From: Lineus longissimus
Lineage: Eukaryota > Nemertea > Pilidiophora > Heteronemertea > Lineidae
Reading direction: 5' to 3'
DNA: 64,000 nt
Assembly: GCF_910592395.1 (NCBI RefSeq)
Contig: NC_088309.1
Span: 2,668,501-2,732,500, forward strand
The notes beneath the pieces were generated by a model. It saw only the letters and a list, made by a program, of their open reading frames with translations. It was not told where the DNA came from and ran no database searches. Shown in pieces: positions 15,272 to 55,411 of the stretch (its first letter is position 1; each line of letters begins with the position of its first letter). The translations under genes and the position numbers were made by a program.

Positions 15272-18160
15272 TTGTAACCATTAACTAAATATCAAGTTCC
15301 GGAATTACTCATGTGGGTATTACGAGAACTATCGCTCTACATGCAGCCTTCATGTACAATATACACTGCGCAAGAAATGTCGTCCCTCCGACATAATGAT
15401 CGGCCATGTTCTCTTAATTCATCTATTGTTTCCGTGGCGTATCTCATCACAAACCTAAAATATACATTGGGCAGTTTCGCAATCATCGTACGCGGAAATG
15501 AAAAATGCAGACGAGATTGGCCCGGAAATAACTTCCGGCGTTTTCATTGCACCTCCAGCGTTTGTCGGTTGCTTTGCAACACGGTCCTTATTTGGCATCT
15601 TGACCCTCATTGTATTGACATTACTCAGCTCCCAGACAACGCGCTACGGAGGCAATACCGCTGGAAGTTCAGCCGTTATATTTGGTCGAATAGAAGACAT
15701 CTTTCACAACCGTTTTGTCAGAGCACGCAACGCAAGTTCTGTTATTTTACGCAAGGGCTCATGCCCGTATCCCCCTCTGCCCGATCAGGCCGCCTGCCCT
15801 TGACACTGAGCTGTCCCATTAAAGAGTCGATAATCAGTGCTATTTACAATGCAGGTAATTGAGGATTTATTTCATAATTTATTCATAATGGACTTGACAT
15901 TTGATACAGCCAGCAGTCAAACGTTGTTGTCAAACGTCTTGTTCATATACGGGCCATTCTTGGCGAAAGTTACATGGCCATTTATGATGAGGAGATGATA
16001 TTATATACCGTTAACTGAGCGTATTCGAGACTTCAGTGATGTGTTGGATACAGTGAAACCTCTAGAATCAATGTTGACGACAACCACTGGTTAATGATAA
16101 CGGAAATTCTTCATTATGTTGTTCATCAATAAGCTATAATGAGTACAGAGCTGGTCAGAGTTAACACACTCGCGTTGGGCTGGTAAGGTAATTTACTGTA
16201 ATTGTAATCAATAATCAAATACAGACAACGCTGGCGTTACTGATGCGATGCGTTTCTCCAACACATCTTACTGGTGACAAAATTTCCTTTCACGCAACTG
16301 GTGTAAAGTAAATTTAGTCCGCCGAGAAAGAAGTCCTATATACCCTATTGTACAATGATTGCTTGAATTGTGGATTACGATACACAACTTTATGCGCTTG
16401 ATAGATTATTTAAACATTAATTAACCCACGTTGTGTGATTTGGGGTGGGGGACCTGGACATCGTAATGCATCTTTTTACAGACGCTCTATAACATGGTAA
16501 CGACCGGCAGGCTAACACGCGACCTTGAAGTGTAGGCCGACGGCGTCTATCAAAAAATCTATCTTAAATAACGGTAATTGGACGGTGCGTTATAAAGTTT
16601 TATTCCTGCAAAATCTTCTCAATGTTATCCAAAGAAGAAAGATGGTGCGTTGCCATAATTCTTACAATATTTTGTTCACTGTAACCTTTCTTTCTTTCAT
16701 CGTTTTACACATAAAAACCCTCCAAAATCAGACGACAGACGCACCAATTCCCCAAGGCACCCCCCCCCCCCCCCAACTTACCTTCAGAGAGCGACAACGA
16801 TGATAAATCCCGAGAACAGTGGGAAAATCCCGTTGAAGACTTTACGAAGTATCAATAAAACTTCGGGAAGATAACAATGAAATCCCCTAATCCGACAGAG
16901 CTATCCGTCCTCGAGATCCGAGCGTCACTGCGACACTGGTTGGACTCCACCGCGCTGCCACGCAACAACCACAGCGCTGGCTCAGCCGGCCCCTAAATAC
17001 GTTAATTGGCATTAATTCTCACCTTGTCTCAAGCGAGGCTTCCTCAGGGGACGACGGGCCAGTAATGATCAGATCGGCCGATCCTTATCGCAGAGTCTAT
17101 TTAACCTGTTACCGAGGACTGTAGGGGTATATGGTTGGCGCAAATAAAAAATGTTGTCCATCTTGAAACAAATCCTGATCGACTCCAGGGATTATGTAAT
17201 CAAACTGACTCTTCTATAGACGTACAGTTTAAAGAAATAATGTCTACAGTTTGTTGCACTTCAGGGCAAAGTCTAGAATCTAGAAAATATCAAATAGACG
17301 ATGTGTCAACATCGTTGTGACGAAACGTGGGACCAAAGGCACTCTCGGACTGGCTCAGTCACCCCTGGATGAGGTGGTGATTATTTCCGTGACCGTCTTT
17401 TTTCTCTTGTGCCTGACAAGGAATTTGCCTCAGTTGCGTGCTGCAACAGACAGCCGTCAGGACAGAATCACAATAAATGTAACGAGCTGGCTGTACACTC
17501 CGGACTCAGTGGATCGGCCTTGTGGCTCAAGAAGGATGTATGTGTGTATGATGTGAGGATGACGAATAAAACTGCCTCGGGAGTTCAGCTAGCGGATCAA
17601 CATATGAGTGTAATCGCTTTACAGCCCACCAGGCTAATGGCACATCCAGGCTTTCGGATTAGTTTTTATCCCAACTTAACCAGCCAAGCAACCTGGATGG
17701 ATCATCTCGGAGGCTTTACTCTTGTCAGAGACAGGCTAGGGAACTACTTCCTGGTTGTACTGATCGTAGTGAGAAATGCGTGATCTGATGGCTGCGCCAA
17801 ATGAACAGGACTGTCCTAGTGGCAGCTGATTACAGCCAGTACATTGAATGTAGTCCTATCTTTTTCTTTTCGTTGGCAAAGAGGCGGGGGCTTCCACAAT
17901 AGTTTGGAGCAGACTTCGTGAGGACTCCTGGGCGGTTCTGCTGGCAATGGGCACCATGTTGTGACATATGGCGATCCGATGTATTTATGGAAATCTTGTC
18001 CCGAGGGAACAGATCATCATGGACGAAGTCACAACCAGAATGAAGGAACAAATTCACTTTAAGTTGTTTTTGGGACGGGGAAACAAGCGTACGCTGTACA
18101 CATCTTCTTTTTTTGTTGAAATTCACTCAAGCACTTTACAACCCATAGCCAGCACCACCA

Positions 18161-18378
18161 AAGCTTCCAGCCTTTAGAATGGGAATGTTTTTGACCCTTG
18201 CATTAGGGCTTCCGGCCTTTAGAATGGGAATGTTTTTGACCCTTGCATTAGAGCTTCCGGCCTTTAGAATGGGAATGTTTTTGACCCTTGCATTAGAGCT
18301 TCCGGCCTTTAGAATGGGGATGTTTTTGACCCTTGCATTGCCTTTAGAATGGGAATGTTTTTGACCCTTGCATTAGAG
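18161..18378. repeat. 45-bp tandem repeat, about 4-5 copies
   Basis: The unit begins CCTTTAGAATGGGAATG and repeats every 45 bases with very few changes; the last copy is shortened. Because 45 is a multiple of three the array stays open in one frame (MGMFLTLALELPAFR per unit), but nothing marks it as a gene. It sits just beyond the 3' end of the Domino transcript. Confidence 0.85.
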
Positions 18379-18479
18379 TGCTAGAAGACTGAAAGGTCAG
18401 CAACCACTGGAGACTCTAGTGGATGTTCAAAGGACCAGGGGGTGGATGCAACAAATTTACACCGACAGCAAACAAGACA

Positions 18480-19436
18480 ACAACTTAAGTTCTGTACAAA
18501 AGCTTTATTTTTTATAAAAGTGAATGATGAATAGACTGGATCTATCAACATGCATTTCATTACAATGATGAATTAGTTTTTCTATTTTTTGACCTATATT
18601 GCCTAAAGGAAAGGACTCAACCCATTTTAAACATTTGAATAACGTGACACGTCAAATGATTTAGAAAACAGTGCTTTACAATTACATGTACATGTATAGG
18701 TGTTACAAGTCTCACCAATCCTTGAAGTTTTCAGATCCTGTGAAGACACAGATCCTGTTAACCACAGAGCTATCTATCTTATCCATTCAGGATAAATATT
18801 TTTCTATGTTTAAAGAGACATGAAATTCAAGCTAAAGTATTCAAGCCATATGAAGATGGTGCGATCAAATTGCACGGGCTGTTTTGGATTCGATATAACA
18901 AAGCCATGACCTAATGAATGTAGCACTACTATCCATCTCTCATTTCATACAGATCATGAAACGAATAAAACCTTCATTCAACCATCTTAACAGTGGCAGA
19001 AAGATTCAAACATTAAAATAGAACCTCATAGTATTAATAATCCGAGTCTGTATTATAAGACATGCAATATCTTCAAAAATAAATTAACATGAACAGATGA
19101 CCATTGTTGACACTACCCAAGTGCCAATGAAAATAAATTATACATGATATACCTCAAAATGTTCCAAGGAGGCTAGATTACAAAGCAGTACATACATTCC
19201 CAATCGGAATGAAATAGAACTGACCTACATGCACTTCACAGCGAATCAGGTGCAAATGAAAATAACAATTTAGTGTCTGCAGTGCACTTGAGAGTACCCC
19301 CCCCCCCCCCCCCCTCTACACCCTCAGAGTGAAACTCAGGGACAACTGAAGGTTCAAGTATGATACAGAAACCAGACCTACCCCAATGACAATTATCCAA
19401 CTTACAAATGTACACACAAGACTCCCTCCTAAGAGA
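18480..19436 (-). other. 3' UTR of Domino long form
   Basis: Sequence downstream of the long-form stop codon at 19437. A minus-strand AATAAA lies at about 18506-18511, a plausible cleavage signal giving a UTR of roughly 0.9 kb. It contains a poly-C (plus strand) run at about 19299. Confidence 0.5.
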
Positions 19437-48551
<29,115 letters not shown>

Positions 48552-49089
48552 CCCAAGTCCTGTTTACAAGGGACCTGAAAGTAGAAAGTCTACGGTTGTC
48601 ATTCATGTACACAGTACAGCATCACTTAGTAATTCTTCTTTGACCATGGGCATGGTGGTGCAGTTTAGCACGACATACACATAACCTGCCCTAGGCCTAG
48701 GTGGAGTAGCTATAAGCACATACAGGCATCCAATTATGGTCCTGAAAGGTGAGAGAACATGATATTTTGAGCGGAGAGCTTCAGTAAGCTGGGTCACGTG
48801 TCTCGCAACCCTGAAGATTTAGATTTTTCATGGCATTGAGATGATGGGCTCATGGATGGAGCATGCACTGCAATGTCCGATACATTCTGATTCTCAAGAT
48901 TCAACTCGACTACTGTTCAAATAAATGCTGCAATTCGAAAAAATAGCGCAGAACAACTAAGATTGAAAAGTCCACTTTACATGTATCACTAAAATGATTC
49001 AAATGGGAAAGTGAGATTTAAAATCAATCGACTAGCAAATAGTCAGAATAGACTTCTTTCTATCCAATTCATTCATATTCGGCGAGGAG

Positions 49090-49410
49090 CCGGCGCCATC
49101 TTGCCCGAGGAGGGCTGCTCCACTCACCAACAAGAGTCGCTCAATTCACGATGAATTACTATTCATCCGAGGTCAAAAACCCTCAATCCATTGCGACTTT
49201 AGCCTTAGCTCGACATCTTCTAACTTCTTATCGTTAGCAAATGGATATAAATATGAAGATTGCACTGGATTGCACACCTCGATTGTAACGAGGATTGGCG
49301 CGCACAAAAATGGCTGCTTTCCTTGTAACTTCAAAGTGCGCGTGCGCACATTATTGTGGTATTTTCAAGACTGTTTCATAGATGGCAGCAGCTGACGGAG
49401 TCCAATCATA
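49090..49410 (-). promoter_or_regulatory. Probable Domino core promoter
   Basis: A G/C-richer patch to the right of the first coding exon. It holds a minus-strand AAGATGGCGCC (YY1-type, 49092-49102), a TGCGCGTGCGCA palindrome close to the NRF-1 site (49337-49348), and a CCAATCA at about 49403. Such motifs are typical of TATA-less housekeeping promoters, and YY1 sites usually lie just downstream of the start site in the direction of transcription. The AAAAATGGCTGC at about 49308 points the other way, so divergent transcription is possible. Confidence 0.45.
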
Positions 49411-50181
49411 GAGGCTCAGCAAGGAGGTTCAGACTTCGGACACTCAGTGTTCGCAACATCAGCTGAGGAACATGCCACGGCCATGGCTCGAGAGCCGTTT
49501 GCAGTAGATTTTTCGATCCCATCCCATTGCGAAATGGTATGAGATGCTTGACTATTTCCAAATGATCTTTCTCTGTGAAACGAACAGTCAAGAAAATACG
49601 AACACAAACGATTTCTTCTAAAAAACAAAACGCCGATTTCTTCTCACTATATATAGACATTAAATCAACAGGAAATTAAAAACATAAAGACTCAGAAGTA
49701 CATGTACATGTAACATGTATATATTGTTCTAATTTATTTGGCACTATCACGAGCCGGATTGTTCCGTCGGTAATTGTTCTTGGATTCCTGGCGAGTTTGA
49801 CCAGCCTCATCCTGTTGCCCGTACTTTAGGGGTGGCCATCCGGATGACGAAATGGACTGCCCGGGAGTCTAACTGATAGAGGAGATCCGCATGACGTTAA
49901 TGAGCCTCCACATGGAAATTTGGACAAAAACGAGGTCCAATGCTGAAGAACTCCAACACAGCAATTCCATCCAACCTGCTTCGTGATCTAATACATACTA
50001 ATTCTGTAACACCAGTTAGGAGCCGTTGCAATTTATGGCAGTCACGCGGTGTTCTCCGTTTCAGGCATAAATGATTACCCCGTGATTGTCGGATCCTAAC
50101 CTAATTGACAGTAACTCTAAATACCGACCCATCCCCCAAACTCCCCACAATACGGATATAAAAATAAGAGGCTATAACAGC

Positions 50182-51426
50182 CTAGGTCTTCAGAGAATTG
50201 TTTTGTAGGCTAAATTCTTTGACAACAGCCTTTGGTAAAATAGCCCTGATATTTGAACTGTTGAAGTCAAAACCTTTTTCAAAATAGAGGTCCTTGCCTT
50301 CGGCCCATGTATGAAAATGGTGATGATCCGTAAACGTCACTTTCAAAATCTTATTCCGAAATCTGCGACTGTACAGATCGTCGCATATGAGTTTTTGTCC
50401 GTAGGTGAGACCATAAATGAATGCACTGAATCTGCTGCAAGCAAACACGACCGTACTGTTAAAAAGAGTGTCATACTTTGGCATGAAAAATTCCGCAGGA
50501 GCGACACCGATGCGACTAGCTTTGTCCCTGCACAGTCCTATGATGAAGCTTTCAATATATTTGCGGTAAACTTTAGATAAAAACACAGGTCCCGTGGTAT
50601 GGAGGACACCTGCCGGGTTGTCCTTGTGGACCTTCAGGCTGTCCAATGCGAATTTGAAGAACGGGTGCTGTCTTCGACACATCATAAAAGCGTTACAAGC
50701 GAGAAAGCCGAAGTTGTTCAGCATCTCAATTCGCATTAGGTTACCGTGTTCGTAGGGCTCTTGGCTTAGAAGGCAAGTGTACTTGTCCAGCAGAGGGTTC
50801 AAAGATTTCACTGGTTCTATATCTAAATCCGCATAAACACCTCCAAATTGGTAAATAATGAAATAGCGCATGGCGTCTGCGCGTTCTATATTGGATTTGT
50901 ACGATGTAAACACAGCATAATAGTCGGGGAAATTTATCTCCATGAACTCTGCCGTGTTTTTATCCGTCCAGAACCACACCTCCCAATCAGGGTTTGTCGT
51001 CTGCCACTTTTTAATGAAAGGCACAGCCTTTGCTGGAACTTTCTCCGATTTCCACGTTAGATGGACTATTTTTGGAACTCTCTCTAAACTTGTATTTGTT
51101 TTTATCATAGTGGGGTAGATCAAGTCAGGGAGATGACACTTCTCCTGTCTCAGCAGCAGTCTGGTAGACTCGGACACGGTGCTCAGCGTCAGCGTCGTGT
51201 TGCGTTTAGAGAACTCCACAAACTCCACGAAATCGTCTATTTGTCTCGCCTGCTTTAGGGCTGGAGGAAAGAATATGATTCTGGCGTTGACGTCTGGTTT
51301 CTGGCGCTCGGACCCGTCTAGCGTCACGAAGAGGAATAACGCTGATGTAAAGACGATATAGGCCATCACGGCTCGACGGTGAAGAAATATTATCCTAAAC
51401 ATGATAATATCTGTCTTTTGTCGCAT
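50182..51426 (-). CDS. GT32-family glycosyltransferase, type II membrane protein
   Basis: 414 residues in one coding exon. A short cytoplasmic start, one N-terminal membrane anchor (AVMAYIVFTSALFLFVTL) and a lumenal catalytic domain give a Golgi type II layout. The domain matches DXD-containing sugar transferases (Gly_transf_sug, OCH1/IPC mannosyltransferase type): PKIVHLTWKS, WEVWFWTD, then NIERADAMRYFIIYQFGGVY followed by the metal-binding ADLD motif. I placed the start at Met 51426 because an acceptor (TTTTTTAG) occurs at 51438, making the upstream in-frame Met at 51462 intronic. A donor-like AAAG|GTAAGTG at about 51711 suggests a 5' UTR exon just upstream. The donor sugar and acceptor cannot be told from sequence. 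Confidence 0.88.
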   Translation of the reverse strand: MRQKTDIIMFRIIFLHRRAVMAYIVFTSALFLFVTLDGSERQKPDVNARIIFFPPALKQARQIDDFVEFVEFSKRNTTLTLSTVSESTRLLLRQEKCHLPDLIYPTMIKTNTSLERVPKIVHLTWKSEKVPAKAVPFIKKWQTTNPDWEVWFWTDKNTAEFMEINFPDYYAVFTSYKSNIERADAMRYFIIYQFGGVYADLDIEPVKSLNPLLDKYTCLLSQEPYEHGNLMRIEMLNNFGFLACNAFMMCRRQHPFFKFALDSLKVHKDNPAGVLHTTGPVFLSKVYRKYIESFIIGLCRDKASRIGVAPAEFFMPKYDTLFNSTVVFACSRFSAFIYGLTYGQKLICDDLYSRRFRNKILKVTFTDHHHFHTWAEGKDLYFEKGFDFNSSNIRAILPKAVVKEFSLQNNSLKT

Positions 51427-52229
51427 TGGTGAGACGTCTAAAAAACATAAAAGAAGCGACACTTATTAAGTTGGTGGCCGACTCTTATACAGTATTATAT
51501 ATACACATACTGCTGTTTTGTGCTGCGTTTCCCTCTACTAAAAAGTCATGGGCTCTCTGGCACTTTGTCCTACCATACTAAGGCCTATTACATAATATAG
51601 CAACCATTCTCAAACATGGCTTGAAAACCAACAGTATTTATACAGTACGATATTTATTTAAACATAGCAACTCTGACATGAAAACGTGAAAAATAAACGG
51701 GACACTTACCTTTCTTTGTAAATCAAGCTTGGTTTCACTTACGCAGCCCAACTTATTGAGCATAATTAGCTTCACAAAAGTCCAAATACAAGCCAAACCA
51801 CATTACACATGTTTCACCATGAAACACTTGGTTCTCACTCTCAGTCAATGGTTGGGACAAATAATGCTGTTACGTAACGCTGGAAACATGCCGGCTAGTC
51901 AATAGACGTCAACAGCGCGTGTGGAATGGATTAGGTACGCAAAGGTAGAGCTTGAAGGCAACCTTATTTTAACCATTCACCAATATGTTCTGTGCATGTC
52001 GGCATCAGGCGGTGGGTTCATTCCCATTCATTGGATATCCGCTGACCCCATATATTTAAAATCATTCATCGTGGTATCTTTACCGACGCAATATTATTGT
52101 CTACCTTTTTTATACACCTTTCCAGAAATGGGGGCTGAGTGTCGCAAATATAAATGTCATAAGTGGAAATGATGCCTTATGGTGGAGGGACAAGGGAGAT
52201 TGTCATGGTTGACCAACACACTTGATCAT

Positions 52230-52765
52230 GAATGCCTTTAATGATGGACAAGGGGAAAAAAGTCAGTTCCAACGCAAGCCACCAGGCCGAATCAGTTCTG
52301 GCTGCTCCACCGTGTTGACAACATGATGAGAGTGATGAGACAGTGACAGCCAGGCTGCATTCGCCGCACTGCCTAGTTGTTAATATGGCGAGAGAGATGA
52401 GACAATCACAGCCAGGCCAAATCAGTCTCGGCTGCTCTGCCAAGTTGTCCACATGGTGAGAGAGATGAGAGACAGTCACAGCCAGGCCAAATCAGTCTTG
52501 GCTGCTCTGCCAAGTTGTCTATATGGTGAGAGAGATGAGACAGTCACAGCCAGGCGGCATCAGTCTTCGCCGCACCACCTAGTTGTTAATATGGTGAGAG
52601 AGATGAGACAGTCACAGCCAGGCCAAATTAGTCTTGGCTGCTCTGCCAAGTTGTCAACATGGTGAGAGAGATGAGGAAGTCACAGCCAGGCCGAATCAGT
52701 CCTGGCTGCTCCACCGTGTTGACAACATGATGAGAGAGATGAGATAGTCACAGCCACAGTACTTC
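52230..52765. repeat. 68-bp minisatellite, about 7-8 copies
   Basis: Units contain GTGAGAGAGATGAGACAGTC and CAGCCAGGCCRAATCAGTC. The word CAGGC recurs at about 52283, 52351, 52413, 52483, 52551, 52619 and 52687, i.e. mostly 68 bases apart with one shorter and one longer step. The outermost copies share a CTCCACCGTGTTGACAACAT variant not seen in the middle copies. Confidence 0.9.
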
Positions 52766-52946
52766 GATCGTTTCTCCTCCGCACGTGCTAGGACGTGTCT
52801 GTCGGAGCTGACAGCTATCTCGATGATTAGGACCTCCTTTTCCTTCTCATAGAAGACGAGCATGTCGGTGTGCCGGTGTTTTATAGCCGGGCCCGTGGGG
52901 ACTAGCGAGTCCCAGAGCAATCTCAGCTTCTTTCCAGAGTACGAGT
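52766..52946 (-). pseudogene. Retroelement relic (end of reverse-transcriptase polyprotein)
   Basis: Minus-strand frame reading KKLRLLWDSLVPTG, HTDMLVFYEKEKEVLIIEI, AVSSDRHVLARAEEKRSKY. This layout (W-D, then a nucleic-acid-defining D, a beta hairpin with EI or DV, P/S-x-D, then a Lys/Glu helix ending KY) is common at the C-terminus of non-LTR retrotransposon polyproteins. It is truncated upstream by a stop and runs downstream into the minisatellite. No reverse-transcriptase core is seen nearby. Confidence 0.5.
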
Positions 52947-53790
52947 GGTCATTGGAACCGGCTTCTCAAGACCACATACCGATGGTATCCATCAATATGT
53001 GTCTCCTTGACTGATGTAAACAGTACCGGTACCATTATATAGAGGATGTAGGGGCATGCGATGGGAGGATAGGTCATGCCCCAGACATCAACAATCGGTG
53101 ATCCTCAATATTGGTCACCATGGCATGCATGCATGCATATCTTAGAATAAATTAACTATGTTGCATATACATGGCTGTATAGCAAAATAGTCAAAATTAG
53201 CAAAGATATGCACATGTTACTGTGCTACGAGTATTTGGTCAGCAGTCGTTCGTCTATTAAGTTTGATACCTAACTAATTTCTGAAAGATCAATATTTTGG
53301 TTTTGCTAATGTGCCTTCACTAATATGTTCTTTCGTTTTCATCTCAAGAAATATCAACCTGAAAGTGATCTTGATTTTATCGATAGATACCTATTACACC
53401 AATTAATATTCTTATGTAAGAGTTTTTTTAATATATTTGTCATAACAATTTTACAATACCCAAAATATGGGTCATACCAGCAGACCACAGGCCTAGTCTA
53501 CATATAGGCCCCTACTATAAATCAGATACTTGGTCGTGGTCAATTGGACAGATTACCACTCGGAAGAGATTGTCCCCATGTTTATTAGAAATGTCTTTAG
53601 GACCGACTGACTGATGAGACTGCCCATATGATTATTGGAGATGTCTCTTGGACAAATTTCTCTTCGAGTAATTTCTAATTGAGGAGCCAGCACAATTAAA
53701 TACTCCATTGGCATGTGTGATGTTATCATCAGTATCTTTGTCACAATTCTGTATCCACTTTCATCTCGGTTGTGTTGGCATTTGTTTCAG

Positions 53791-53858
53791 GTATCGCACA
53801 TTCCCAGAAACCCAATGTTCTGTTGATTGTTGTGGATGATTTGAGACCAGCTATTGGC
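53791..53858 (+). pseudogene. Broken sulfatase exon (iduronate-2-sulfatase-like start)
   Basis: After an acceptor-like TTTGTTTCAG the frame reads IAHSQKPNVLLIVVDDLRPA then IGC and a stop. The PNVLLI-DDLRP block, with its two metal-binding Asp, is the N-terminal signature of iduronate-2-sulfatase-type enzymes, where IGCYG normally follows. Here six extra bases (TAGTGC) interrupt it and a further TAA follows TACGGC. I find no other sulfatase exons in the window, so this is a relic exon. Confidence 0.6.
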
Positions 53859-54076
53859 TGCTAGTGCTACGGCTAAAAATCTAACGAGGACTGACAACGA
53901 ATTTGAGGGCTTCTTTCCAAAATTACACTGTAGACAAATTGATCAAGTAAAGTATTTTTATGTAGATATTGACGTCATTTTGGTCGCACGTTTAAGATGA
54001 CTGTGGTCCCAAGTAGTACTCAAGTTGTACTTAAAGAGTTGTCAGGTAGATATTGTGTACTGCCAGTCTCGTAAGA

Positions 54077-54411
54077 TCAGATAACCAGCTGGCAGAGGTT
54101 GGTTGTTCCATTGTCCGTCCTTGTGAGATGATTACCACGGTACAACCAAATCAGTTGTCTTGTACAGCTAAATGACCATTTGAAGTTGTGTCAATGACTT
54201 CCCAACCTGACCAGATAACCAGCTGGCAGATGTTGGTTGTTCCATTTTCCGTCCTTGTGAGATGATTACCACGGTACAACCAAATCAGTTGTCTTGTATC
54301 ACAGTGTAATGTTGTCTTGTACAGCTAAAGGACCCTTTGAAGGTTGTGTCAATGTCTTCCCAACCTGACCAGATATCCAGCTGGAAGAGGTTGGTTGTTA
54401 CGTAGGCTGTC
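54077..54411. repeat. Imperfect tandem repeat, three units of about 140-160 bp
   Basis: Starts such as GATAACCAGCTGGCAGAGGT recur at about 54077, 54215 and 54371, followed in the first two by CCGTCCTTGTGAGATGATTA and GGTACAACCAAATCAG. The third copy is truncated. Confidence 0.8.
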
Positions 54412-54901
54412 CTGTCGTCTCCAAAGTTCATTAGCGGTATTTCGGGAAGCATGTATACTTATAAAATATTAGTAGCAAGTCAACAGTCGCCTTGTAACAT
54501 TTTATCACCCAACTGATTTTAAAAAGAGTGCTTTCACTTTTTGATATTAGCATGGTGGTAATTCAAGCCCAAATTAGACTCCTTTGCAGTCCATTACATC
54601 ATCCTAAACGGGCGACATGGACAGGTCGAGGCCGGTCATCTGCGTCCGCCGTGTAGCCCATATCCGACGCATGTCATTTTGCTTTCAAACCTTTGAATTA
54701 CATAAGATTTTAAGCGATTCATTTAATTTGATTCAAATCATATATACCGGCCAAGGGAACATAAATGACGGTGCGACATTTTCCTACACTCCGGACGCAG
54801 TGGACCGGTACGAAGGACGATCAGGATGACAAAATAGAGATTCCCTGACAATCCGAGCACTAGGCAGCTTTTCGGTGTGAGCAAGGAAGTTTTATAGACT
54901 A

Positions 54902-55411
54902 GAACCATCCCGAGATCAGGCTTTTATTACTCCTATCATCATGGATGTAATATTGTCGTATACATTCCAAGTCTTTGAAAAAATGACTTGTCGGTTAATC
55001 CACTAACAGTGCCATTGCGCAGCGATATTTGATGTTATTATTGTATGACATAACTGTTTCAACAACGACTAAAACAAGCAAGAAATTATGGAGTGGTCTC
55101 CGTTCGCGTCATCTTACTCATGTCAGTCAGTCATGTATTATATGATCTAATACGTTCGAAACCCTTGGCTTTGGAGCATCATAAGTTAGTTTCCATCCCG
55201 GACATAAAAAGCGTCCGCACTTTACGGTCGGCATTTCCACCATTTTATGATGCCATCCACTCCCTTTGAGTGCCCCCCCCCCCCCCCCTGCAGTGCCAAG
55301 TTCCTTCTGAAGATTCTACGTCCACCCTGCCACCAGCGGCTTTTAATATAATCCTCCACCTATCGATCTTTTTCTGCACGCATAGCATTAAAAAAGCCTG
55401 ATCTCAGGATG
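54902..55411. repeat. Inverted repeat pair, possible MITE
   Basis: CCCGAGATCAGGCTTTTA at the left is matched in inverse orientation by AAAAGCCTGATCTCAGG at about 55391, with weaker pairing further out. About 510 bp overall with no coding potential; contains a poly-C run at about 55270. A small non-autonomous transposon is one explanation. Confidence 0.4.
55270..55287. repeat. Poly-C tract
   Basis: A run of about 15 C residues on the given strand. Confidence 0.85.

Larger units (their letters stand above)
12244..18150. other. Gene-poor interval
   Basis: About 6 kb upstream of esterase B and beyond the 3' end of the Domino gene. No recognisable protein family in any frame apart from two weak exon candidates near 14.4 and 15.1 kb, listed separately. 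It contains poly-C tracts at about 13390 and 16760. The scattered open frames of 60-180 codons lack conserved motifs and splice context. It could hold 5' UTR and promoter sequence of esterase B at its left end. Confidence 0.5.

Noticed and set aside
15311-15862. 183-codon plus-strand frame
   Set aside because: No conserved motif or splice context, and a second overlapping frame of similar quality exists; probably chance.
18179-18364. 61-codon frame of repeated MGMFLTLALELPAFR
   Set aside because: A by-product of a 45-bp tandem repeat whose length is a multiple of three; no start context or homology supports a gene.
52453-52665. Frames inside the 68-bp minisatellite
   Set aside because: The unit length is not a multiple of three; the frames are short readings of the repeat with no homology.
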